NCBI RefSeq assembly: GCF_000833605.1
Contig: NZ_JXTG01000011.1
Location: forward strand, 1 to 64,000
DNA: 64,000 nt
From: Anoxybacillus ayderensis
GTDB lineage: Bacteria > Bacillota > Bacilli > Bacillales > Anoxybacillaceae
Reading direction: 5' to 3'
This document shows, piece after piece, positions 18,301 through 24,656 of the stretch. A program made the position numbers and the translations under genes. Each line of letters starts with the position of its first letter. Positions within the stretch are counted from its first letter, which is position 1. The notes beneath the pieces are model-generated. The model saw nothing but the letters and a program-made list of their open reading frames with translations. It was not told where the DNA came from and did no database searches.

Positions 18301-19438
18301 GGTTGAACAAGCAAAAGAAGCGATTGAGCGATATGGAGCACAGCTTAAGGAAACGCGAACGTCGCTTGTGAACCGGTTAAATAGCGTCTTTTTCCAAGAG
18401 TCAGCGAATTTGACGGAATACCGGCTTAGCCAAGAGCCAGTTGTCGTAGAGGAAGCGAGTCCATTTGCGGAGATCGAGCTAGACGAAGAAATGGAATTAA
18501 AGGTCGCTGGGTGGAGAGAAAAGCAAGACCGAATCGTCCTTTTGCTTGATTATAAAGGGCAGCGCGTATCGCCGTTTTACGTATGGAACGAAATCGAGCA
18601 TGATATTTTCTTGCAGCGTGAATACATGAAAGAACAAGACCGTGAATTGTACGAAGAAATTATTTTAAAAACGATTGGGCGGATTTTGCGCAGCCGCATC
18701 CAACGAGCGGAGCGTTGGGTAAAAGATATGAATGACTTAATGCAGCAGCTCGATACGTCTTCCGGTCTTGTGTTGTTTATTCAATGGAAGCCGCGCACTG
18801 CGGAAACGGAAGAAGAGATGGATACGAAAGAGCTTGTCGAGTTGTTGCGGATGAATTCAAGGTTATTAAAAGAGGAAGATTTGCAGCGGGTGACGAAACA
18901 TTTCCGCTCGAAAATTAACCGTGCACGTGAACTGCTAGAAGAGCGCGGCCAAGGCAATACGCTCCACCAAATTATTAAAGAAGTGTTGGACTATCGGAAA
19001 TGGTTTTCGTTCACTCTTTATTACCAAAAGACGAACGAGCCAAAGCGGGAGTTGACGAACCAACGTTTCTATCAATTTAGCGGCGGGGAAAAAGCGATGG
19101 CGATGTATATTCCGCTCTTTGCCGCAACGTATTCGCGTTATCAAGAAGCGGCAGAAGATGCACCGTACATTATTTCACTCGATGAAGCGTTCGCAGGGGT
19201 AGATGAAAATAACATTCGCAATATGTTCGGGCTTGTCGAACAGCTTGGATTTAACTATGTGATGAACTCGCAAGCGCTCTGGGGCGACTATGACACCGTC
19301 CCATCATTATCGATTTGCGAACTCGTTCGTCCGAAAAACGCGTCGTTCGTGACCGTCATTCGCTATTATTGGAACGGAAAAGTAAAGCAGCTTGTCACTG
19401 AAGCAAGAAAGGGTGAGCTCATTGAACCGATTAGATGA
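15299..19438 (+). CDS. jetC: Wadjet type II JetC, SMC/MukB-like ATPase (TIGR02680-like)
   Basis: A 1379-residue SMC-like motor. The N-terminal head has Walker A LLLRGTNGSGKSVTMQSLLP (about residues 31-50). Two long coiled-coil arms follow (about 230-620 and 740-1030) around a hinge-like middle with FVPFYAGVEFQDHVPEPLRE. The C-terminal head has the signature FYQFSGGEKAMAMYIPLF (about 1256-1275) and Walker B YIISLDEAFAGVDENN (about 1288-1303). The family loops DNA by ATP hydrolysis so that JetD cuts small circles. Starts at 15299 and 15302 are both ATG. It overlaps jetB by 14 and jetD by 17 bases. All ATPase motifs look intact. Confidence 0.92.
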   Translation: MMTNKWVLHRAGLINFWYYDEQYFEFADGKLLLRGTNGSGKSVTMQSLLPVLLDGKKTPDRLDPFGSRARRMEDYLLGEKEIVDRDERTGYLFLEYKRKQTEQYVTTGIGLRAKRQKNMDFWGFVIFDNRRIGRDVFLYKTEKSANGTEKIPLTKRELANLLGNGGTVVDSQKEYMELVNKHVFRFESMEAFQELIELLIQLRSPKLSKDFKPTVIYEILESSLPALTDDELRHLSETIENMDQTKQQLEQLERDEQSLKRLCGQYRAYNEYMIAEKASEWLKAEKQVKRLVEEGKQWLTEEAETEAHLVDLSEYIQTLANEQDVLHQRELELASHEVFQAAQQYERIQREIQNVKEKQQKLLRQIDEKEQIERRYKRQLEETNDKLYETEKQLDGQLEDLRHDALESSFSAHDLNEADFSRHRQTPFDFTVWKREGQGYVEKLEQILTLWRRHDEIKARYEETSKEVGDLQREVDELRHEEAKWLELLENEKSRFQQEVFRWLEQCQDVSVQETSVQLFLQRLHELYETYHIDEMKQPFTEAYYEALNRKNEEKMAQKHACTLLEEKIAAKEAEWNQWKMQKDPELARDEQTLAARAELDKKGVAFVPFYAGVEFQDHVPEPLRERIESALYHAGLLDALITETDVEVSCDRVLFPRPVEMAHTLADYLQPDVDEACQVSKTRIEEVLQSIVLSDREMDGAFVLNEAGHYTLGLVKGHAPMREKALFIGRTARKRWRLEKIAALEAELAELRAHLYEQTEMFRQLDEAIEQMKNWFRSFPTDRDMRAAFEEREKTKRTMFSKQQEWEKKNEKLAQLARNWQQLKQTLREQTEGLDIEFSKDGYEQSLLLMKSYMRRLHELQLTHQSFVHLFEMIERLTEQVGTLQQEIDDIKGERNVLANEQQKLDLKRQEIERTMQLMGAEEVQAEIQRVRARLAFLQKEMPAKTNERIALEHQLKAIREKREQLEGKEAFAKRLAGAWRRSFEREVALELVELHAQDAVEQAKEAIERYGAQLKETRTSLVNRLNSVFFQESANLTEYRLSQEPVVVEEASPFAEIELDEEMELKVAGWREKQDRIVLLLDYKGQRVSPFYVWNEIEHDIFLQREYMKEQDRELYEEIILKTIGRILRSRIQRAERWVKDMNDLMQQLDTSSGLVLFIQWKPRTAETEEEMDTKELVELLRMNSRLLKEEDLQRVTKHFRSKINRARELLEERGQGNTLHQIIKEVLDYRKWFSFTLYYQKTNEPKRELTNQRFYQFSGGEKAMAMYIPLFAATYSRYQEAAEDAPYIISLDEAFAGVDENNIRNMFGLVEQLGFNYVMNSQALWGDYDTVPSLSICELVRPKNASFVTVIRYYWNGKVKQLVTEARKGELIEPIR

Positions 19439-20663
19439 AGCGGTGCAATTTTTTCGCGGTGAACGTTCGTTTCACCGCCTTTTTTGCGAGATGAAAAAGA
19501 AATACGAATCGCTTGGCCGCATTGGCGGCACGATTTCCGTTGCATCTTTTTCAATGGAAGAAAAAGATGCGATTGCGTCTTTTTTTGGCAAAGAAATGAG
19601 CCGTGTATCGCTTGCAGCATTTGAACAACAGCTTGCCAATACAAAGTTTGCCGGTATTTCTCTTGTGGAACTACTGTCAAGCTATTTTGGCGAGCCGCTC
19701 GTAACAAAAAAAGAGCAACAACAACAAGCAGAGCAAGAAAAAGAAGCATATTTTACGCGGTTGATACATACGTATCGACCACAGCGCGATTGGCTGATGG
19801 AGATGGCGAACCAACGAGTGGTGCAACTAGCCTATCAACAAAATCCTCAAGCGCTAGAAGCAGCCATTTCCGCCGTTTGCCGCGCGCTTGAACAGCTTCC
19901 ATCCACGTATGTCCGTCTTCCTATGTTTGCACAAAAAGTGGCGAACGACCCGCATGCATTTGATTTGCATACGCTTGCAGGGAAGCTACTGCTTTCGGCG
20001 CTGCAATTTTATGCGGACACCAAATACGACTTGTCGTCGGTCGAAGACGTGAACGAATTATTGCAGTCGTATCGGTTATTGCGGGAAGATGTGCTGAACT
20101 TTGTCACGTGCGCTGGCGTGATGGCAGAAAAGGAGGGTCGCCATCCTGTGTTCGCTGCTGCATGCGAAACGAATACGGCGCTAAATGTGCCGCTTCGGGA
20201 AGTGATGCCGTTGACACGAGCGTATCCGTCCATTGGCAACATTGTCTTTATCGTTGAAAATGCCGGCGTGTTTTCGACGTTATTAGATACGAACGTACCA
20301 CTCATTAGCACCAACGGCCAGCTCAACTTAGCAACGATATGGCTGCTTGATTTGCTTGTCAAAGAAGGGGTCGCTCTGTATTATTCGGGCGATTTTGACC
20401 CAGAAGGATTAAAAATGGCGCAGCGCCTTGTCGAGCGGTACGGTTCCTCTGTTCGGCTTTGGCATTACGATCGATTGGATTATTTGGCGACAAAACCGAC
20501 CGTTCCGCTACCAGATGAGCGGTTAGCGAAATTGCAATCGGTGACGCTTCATGACTTGCAGCCAGTAAAACAAGAAATGTTGCGGCGGAAAAAAGCAGGA
20601 TACCAAGAGGCGCTTGTGGAAGCGTTGAGGAAGGAGATAAAGAGAAATGTTGATTTTGTTTGA
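19422..20663 (+). CDS. jetD: Wadjet type II JetD, TOPRIM nuclease (TIGR02679/DUF2399-like)
   Basis: A 413-residue protein related to the topoisomerase VI A subunit. I take the TTG at 19422 (LNRLDEAVQFF) as start, because AAAGGGTGAG lies at the right distance. The C-terminal TOPRIM fold is visible: the conserved Glu in NIVFIVENAGVFSTLL (about residues 272-287) and the DxD motif in LYYSGDFDPEGLKMAQRL (about 319-336). The N-terminal part (FFRGERSFHRLFCEMKKKYE) is typical of TIGR02679. JetD is the subunit that cleaves plasmid DNA after loop extrusion stalls. The catalytic acidic residues are present, so the system looks functional. Confidence 0.9.
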   Translation: MNRLDEAVQFFRGERSFHRLFCEMKKKYESLGRIGGTISVASFSMEEKDAIASFFGKEMSRVSLAAFEQQLANTKFAGISLVELLSSYFGEPLVTKKEQQQQAEQEKEAYFTRLIHTYRPQRDWLMEMANQRVVQLAYQQNPQALEAAISAVCRALEQLPSTYVRLPMFAQKVANDPHAFDLHTLAGKLLLSALQFYADTKYDLSSVEDVNELLQSYRLLREDVLNFVTCAGVMAEKEGRHPVFAAACETNTALNVPLREVMPLTRAYPSIGNIVFIVENAGVFSTLLDTNVPLISTNGQLNLATIWLLDLLVKEGVALYYSGDFDPEGLKMAQRLVERYGSSVRLWHYDRLDYLATKPTVPLPDERLAKLQSVTLHDLQPVKQEMLRRKKAGYQEALVEALRKEIKRNVDFV

Positions 20664-20681
20664 ATTGTTGATTTTATTTGA
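20648..20681 (+). repeat. Short direct repeat at the jetD end
   Basis: TGTTGATTTTGTTTGA at 20648-20663 (ending with the jetD stop) is repeated as TGTTGATTTTATTTGA at 20667-20682, with one mismatch. The second copy contributes a TTGATT -35-like box, so a small duplication at the 3' end of jetD may have created the promoter of the next gene. Confidence 0.6.
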
Positions 20682-20697
20682 TTTTCGGTAGTAAAAT
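20668..20697 (+). promoter_or_regulatory. Promoter candidate of the HTH/PIN pair
   Basis: TTGATT at 20668-20673 and TAAAAT at 20692-20697 are 18 bases apart and lie 24 bases before the GTG start of the HTH protein. This suggests the HTH/PIN pair can be transcribed independently of the Wadjet operon. Confidence 0.5.
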
Positions 20698-20720
20698 AAT
20701 TTTAACAGGAGGTGTGAAAA

Positions 20721-21392
20721 GTGACACGTGCCATCGACCGAGAGCAAGAATATATGTGGGATAGTGTGTACATTCTTTCGCAAATTCATAGCGAAAAGGC
20801 GAAAGCTGTATTTAAAGCAGCAATTGAAAAATCTTTTTGGCAACTAGGGCTTACACTCCCTGTTTTTTCAACGATTCGATTCTCATTGCCAAATGAAGAG
20901 CACCTTTCTCGGCTTCGGGACATCGAAAAGAAAATGCGAGAGGCTTATACAACGAAAGAACAGGAGAAGGCGTATGAATATTTAGTGGATTATATTGAAC
21001 AGCTGTCCGAAATAGCGGAAGGGGATTCGCTGACTGTTCGCAAAAAATTGCTTGTTTCCCTGTTAAATGAAAGTGCTAAGAACAATAAATGCTCAATGAA
21101 AAACTGCCAGCTACCAACCTCTATCGCTTCATTTCCATCTAGACAAACTAACGTCGCTTATTACACGACGACTGAAGTAGCGAAAAAGCTCGGGTTAAGT
21201 GACCAAACGATTCGGCGAATGTGTGAAACTGGAAAATTCCCGGGGGCATATAAAACAGATGGAGGTCATTGGAGAATTCCACAAGACATTTTTGTTACAA
21301 CGCCAGAACAAGATGACCGTGCAGAGCAAATCCTACACCAAATCGATAGAAAGAACCAAGAGGCAGGGGATGTAGATGAATTTAATCTATGA
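20721..21392 (+). CDS. HTH (MerR/excisionase-type) DNA-binding protein, probable antitoxin
   Basis: A 223-residue protein from the GTG at 20721, behind ACAGGAGGTGTGAAAA. Residues 1-140 are helical, with no family I can name (RAIDREQEYMWDSVYILSQI, a segment rich in Lys/Glu). Residues about 147-193 form a clear excisionase/BldC-type winged HTH: AYYTTTEVAKKLGLSDQTIR, then MCETGKFPGAYKTDGGHWRI. The last 17 bases overlap the next gene, which encodes a PIN-domain protein. HTH plus PIN gene pairs of this design are commonly toxin-antitoxin modules in which the HTH protein represses the pair and neutralises the nuclease. That role is inferred from context. Confidence 0.75.
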   Translation: MTRAIDREQEYMWDSVYILSQIHSEKAKAVFKAAIEKSFWQLGLTLPVFSTIRFSLPNEEHLSRLRDIEKKMREAYTTKEQEKAYEYLVDYIEQLSEIAEGDSLTVRKKLLVSLLNESAKNNKCSMKNCQLPTSIASFPSRQTNVAYYTTTEVAKKLGLSDQTIRRMCETGKFPGAYKTDGGHWRIPQDIFVTTPEQDDRAEQILHQIDRKNQEAGDVDEFNL

Positions 21393-21999
21393 TTCCCTGC
21401 GTCCCCCTAAAGTATTGATCGATACGACCGTTTTATGCGGTGCGTTGCGAGTCGATGGAATCAACCGAAAGATTGTTAAAGCGGCTCGTTTCCCACACTT
21501 CTTTCAGCCAGTCATATCACGTGTTTGTTTATTTGAGTTTGTTAGAAATGCTTTCCAAGGAATTGGAAAAGGAGATAAGATGGTTATATACACTCTGCAA
21601 GAAATCGAAGCATTTTTAAACGAATTTTTATGTCCAATCTTTCGGTACTATACAAACCTTCCTGTCAATAGCCTAGTTGGTCGGTATAGTGTTGAAACAA
21701 TCATGCGAGAGAATCGTCCGATTGGAGAAGTATTGGTCGAGTTAAGCGGATGTGATCACGAAACTGCTAAGCAGATTATTACTTCGCAAGAAATGTCTGA
21801 GCCACTTTATCGTTTTGATCAAGAAGACTTTCATGTTTGGATAACAGCTATTCAAGAGGAATGTGATTACATACTTACGACAAATTATCGGCGATTTCCA
21901 GCCCAGATTGGATCGATTAAGCGCATTCATCCGAGGGAGTTTTATAGGTATTTATCTGATATGGAATATGTATTTAAAGAGAGGGAAAGTAATGAATGA
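21376..21999 (+). CDS. PIN-domain ribonuclease-like protein, probable toxin
   Basis: A 207-residue protein, MNLIYDSLRPPKVLIDTTVL. PIN features are the N-terminal acidic strand VLIDTTVLCGAL (Asp at about 16), a helix with Glu in CLFEFVRNAF (about 52), and a C-terminal strand CDYILTTNYRRFP. The last acidic position of many PIN toxins (TxD) is Asn here, as in some COG1569-like members, so catalysis is likely but not certain. The start overlaps the HTH gene by 17 bases, and its stop overlaps the aldehyde dehydrogenase start by 8 bases. It most likely acts as an RNase toxin paired with the HTH protein and may guard the Wadjet island. Confidence 0.75.
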   Translation: MNLIYDSLRPPKVLIDTTVLCGALRVDGINRKIVKAARFPHFFQPVISRVCLFEFVRNAFQGIGKGDKMVIYTLQEIEAFLNEFLCPIFRYYTNLPVNSLVGRYSVETIMRENRPIGEVLVELSGCDHETAKQIITSQEMSEPLYRFDQEDFHVWITAIQEECDYILTTNYRRFPAQIGSIKRIHPREFYRYLSDMEYVFKERESNE

Positions 22000-23341
22000 G
22001 ATTGTGCAAAAACAGAAGCGGTATTTTCGCACAGGGGCGACGCTTTCGTTGTCTTTTCGGCTTGCGCAGCTTGCGCGTTTGAAAGAAACGATTCAAGCAC
22101 ATGAACAAACGATTATCGATACATTGGCGAAAGAGCTGCATAAATCCCCGTTTGAAGCGTATACGACGGAAATTGGCATCGTTTATGAAGAGATTCGGTT
22201 TGTAATGAAACGTCTAAGCGATTGGATGAAGCCGCAACGTGTACCGACGCCATTGACACACTTTGGTTCAAAAAGTTACATATATCCAGATCCATACGGT
22301 GTCAGTTTAATTATTGCGCCATGGAATTATCCATTTCAGCTCGCGATCAGTCCGTTAATCGGAGCGATCGCCGCAGGAAATTGTGCGATTGTCAAGCCAT
22401 CTGAATATACACCAGAGACGTCGTCTTTGCTGAAAACGATTGTTTCTGAGGCGTTTTCAGAGGAATATGTTGCTGTGGTAGAGGGAGGTGTAGACGTTAG
22501 TCAAAAACTACTTCACTTGCCTTTTGATCATATTTTTTTCACGGGAAGTGTGCCGGTAGGGAAAATGGTGATGGCTGCTGCTGCAAAACATTTGACGCCT
22601 GTCACATTAGAACTTGGTGGGAAAAGTCCAGCGATCGTCGATGCTTCTGCCCATCTCGACTTAGCTGCCAAGCGGATCGTATGGGGGAAGTTTTTAAATG
22701 CTGGGCAAACGTGCATTGCGCCTGATTATGTGCTCGTGCATGCGTCTGTTAAATCGTTGCTTATTGAGCGAATGAAGCGGTATATTGAGCAATTGTACAG
22801 TGATAAAAATACGTACAGTCGTATAGTGACGGTGCGGCATACAGAACGGCTCGTTCGCTTCTTAGCAAACGGTACAGTTGTACACGGTGGAGCATACGAC
22901 ATTGAGCAACGTTGGATTGAACCGACATTGCTTGATGATATAACATGGGATGATGACGTGATGCAAGAAGAAATTTTCGGCCCTATCTTGCCCATTCTCA
23001 CGTTTGAGACGATTGATGAAGCCATTCAAATGATTAACGACTATGAAAAGCCGCTTGCGCTTTATTTGTTTACCGAAGATCGCGACGTACAACAACAAAT
23101 ATTACAGCAAGTTCATTTCGGTGGTGGATGTATAAACGATACGGTTATGCATGTTGCCAATCCTCATTTACCGTTTGGTGGTGTTGGACAAAGTGGCATC
23201 GGTGCATATCACGGAAAAGCAAGCTTTGATGCGTTCACTCACTACAAAAGCGTGTTAAAACAAACAACGAAATTCGATATCCCGTTGCGCTATCCAAACT
23301 TTCCAAATGCGCTCAAGTGGGTACGGAAGTTGTTGAAATAG
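21992..23341 (+). CDS. NAD(P)-dependent aldehyde dehydrogenase (ALDH3/YwdH-like)
   Basis: A 449-residue soluble enzyme that oxidises aldehydes to acids. I take the ATG at 21992 (MNEIVQKQKRYFRTGATLSL), since GAGGGAAAGTA precedes it; the longer frame only reads through the PIN gene. The motifs are in order: IIAPWNYPFQLAISPLIGAI, the nucleotide site FFTGSVPVGKMV, the general-base Glu in VTLELGGKSPAIVD (about residue 208) and the catalytic Cys in NAGQTCIAPDYVL (about 242). The short length and lack of an N-terminal extension fit class 3 ALDHs such as B. subtilis YwdH. Its overlap with the toxin-like gene suggests co-transcription. A terminator follows about 110 bases downstream. Confidence 0.9.
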   Translation: MNEIVQKQKRYFRTGATLSLSFRLAQLARLKETIQAHEQTIIDTLAKELHKSPFEAYTTEIGIVYEEIRFVMKRLSDWMKPQRVPTPLTHFGSKSYIYPDPYGVSLIIAPWNYPFQLAISPLIGAIAAGNCAIVKPSEYTPETSSLLKTIVSEAFSEEYVAVVEGGVDVSQKLLHLPFDHIFFTGSVPVGKMVMAAAAKHLTPVTLELGGKSPAIVDASAHLDLAAKRIVWGKFLNAGQTCIAPDYVLVHASVKSLLIERMKRYIEQLYSDKNTYSRIVTVRHTERLVRFLANGTVVHGGAYDIEQRWIEPTLLDDITWDDDVMQEEIFGPILPILTFETIDEAIQMINDYEKPLALYLFTEDRDVQQQILQQVHFGGGCINDTVMHVANPHLPFGGVGQSGIGAYHGKASFDAFTHYKSVLKQTTKFDIPLRYPNFPNALKWVRKLLK

Positions 23342-23684
23342 AGCGATTTTATTTTTGAACAAATTTCGAAAAAATTTTAACGAAAATGTGACAAGTTTTC
23401 GAGTGAAAAACCTATTTCTTTTTTTATTTCCATGTATTATATAAAAGATAACGCTTTTCTCGCTCATTTTTTGAGATTGAGAAAAGTGTTTTTCTTTTTG
23501 TCAATCCATTTGCTGCTTATTTTTCCTCGATGCATTTTCTTCCTTCCTTTTTTCGTCACAATTATTTTTACAATACATGTTAAAATCATTTCAATAGTGT
23601 TAATACTACAAAGCTAATTAAATTCGTTCGTTTTGTATTTGTTTCTTTGTTCAATGAATCACAATTTTGTTGAGGTGAAGACAG
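23342..23684. other. AT-rich intergenic region before qoxA
   Basis: This 343-base gap holds the terminator at 23450-23499. Very T-rich DNA follows, leading to TTACAATACATGTTAAAATC at about 23570 and the qoxA ribosome site GTTGAGGTGAAGACAG. No small gene with a ribosome site is evident. A promoter for qoxABCD must lie here, but I cannot place it with confidence. Confidence 0.6.
23450..23499 (+). terminator. Terminator after aldehyde dehydrogenase
   Basis: AACGCTTTTCTC, a 17-base loop and GAGAAAAGTGTT are followed by TTTCTTTTT. This ends the transcript coming from the Wadjet/PIN/aldehyde dehydrogenase side and separates it from qox. Confidence 0.7.
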
Positions 23685-24656
23685 ATGAAGCGTTTGTTTG
23701 CCTTAGTTATAGCGGGATTGCTTCCGCTTCTTGGTGGCTGTGAGATGGTTGTGTTTCAGCCGCAAGGACCAGCTGCACGAAGCATTACAGAACTAATTAA
23801 CTGGTCGATTTGGTGGATGCTTCTCGTTGTTGTCGTTGTATTTGCATTGTTTGCTTACATCGTATGGAAATATCGTGATCGCCCTGAACGGCAAGGGGAG
23901 GAGCCACCTGAAGAGCACGGAAGTACAGTGCTTGAAATTGTATGGACGGTTATTCCGATTTTGATCGTCATTGCGCTAACGATTCCGACAGTGAGAACGT
24001 TATATGATTTAGAAAAACCGCCGAAAGGGTACGAAAACGAAAAACCGCTCGTCATTCATGTGACGTCGGCAGACTGGAAATGGATTTTCAGCTATCCTGA
24101 ACAAAATATTGAAACGGTAAACTACGTCAATATCCCAGCCAATCGCCTTGTGTTATTTAAAATGACTTCTGCGTCCACGATGCAGTCGTTTTGGGTACCG
24201 GCGCTAGCTGGACAAAAATATACGATGAACAAAATGGAGACGGAATTGTACGTCGTTGCAGATCGTCCGGGTTCGTATGAAGGGCGGAATACAAACTTTA
24301 ACGGACGCGGGTATGCGCATATGCAGTTTGAAGTGTTAGCGCAAACGCCACAAGAGTTTGAAAAATGGGTGCAAGAAGTGAAACAAACGGCACCGAAATT
24401 AACAAAAGAAAAATATGAACAATTGTTGTTGCCGACACATTTAGGACGATTGACGTTTGTCGATACGCATTTACAATGGGTAAACCATGCTGATCCGCAC
24501 TCGAAAACGTACACAAATCCAGAATTATATCGCGGACATGGATATCAAGGGAAAATTTTTATTCGTGAAGATAACTATAAAAACTCATCAACTTGTAACG
24601 ATGAGGAACAAAAAGCTTTAGAGAGTGATAGCGGAGGTGAACATCATGGGCATTAA
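23685..24656 (+). CDS. qoxA: Cytochrome aa3-600 menaquinol oxidase subunit II
   Basis: A 323-residue membrane-anchored lipoprotein subunit: lipobox LLPLLGGC (Cys at about 19), two transmembrane helices (about residues 42-62 and 86-106), and an external cupredoxin domain starting VIHVTSADWKWIFSYPEQ. The CuA ligands of cytochrome c oxidases (CxxxC with a later H/M) are absent in the relevant stretch YEGRNTNFNGRGYAHMQFEV, which marks a quinol rather than cytochrome c oxidase. The charged, His-ending tail (GGEHHGH) overlaps qoxB by 11 bases. First gene of qoxABCD. Confidence 0.95.
   Translation: MKRLFALVIAGLLPLLGGCEMVVFQPQGPAARSITELINWSIWWMLLVVVVVFALFAYIVWKYRDRPERQGEEPPEEHGSTVLEIVWTVIPILIVIALTIPTVRTLYDLEKPPKGYENEKPLVIHVTSADWKWIFSYPEQNIETVNYVNIPANRLVLFKMTSASTMQSFWVPALAGQKYTMNKMETELYVVADRPGSYEGRNTNFNGRGYAHMQFEVLAQTPQEFEKWVQEVKQTAPKLTKEKYEQLLLPTHLGRLTFVDTHLQWVNHADPHSKTYTNPELYRGHGYQGKIFIREDNYKNSSTCNDEEQKALESDSGGEHHGH

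Noticed and set aside
15299-19438. JetC as SbcC, RecN or chromosomal Smc
   Set aside because: The neighbours, the 1379-residue length and the MukB-like NGSGKS head with FSGGEKAMAMY signature fit the Wadjet ATPase; chromosomal smc and sbcC have other neighbours.
23685-24656. Subunit II as a cytochrome c oxidase (CtaC)
   Set aside because: The CuA cysteines are missing and the gene order and subunit IV fit the menaquinol oxidase Qox.
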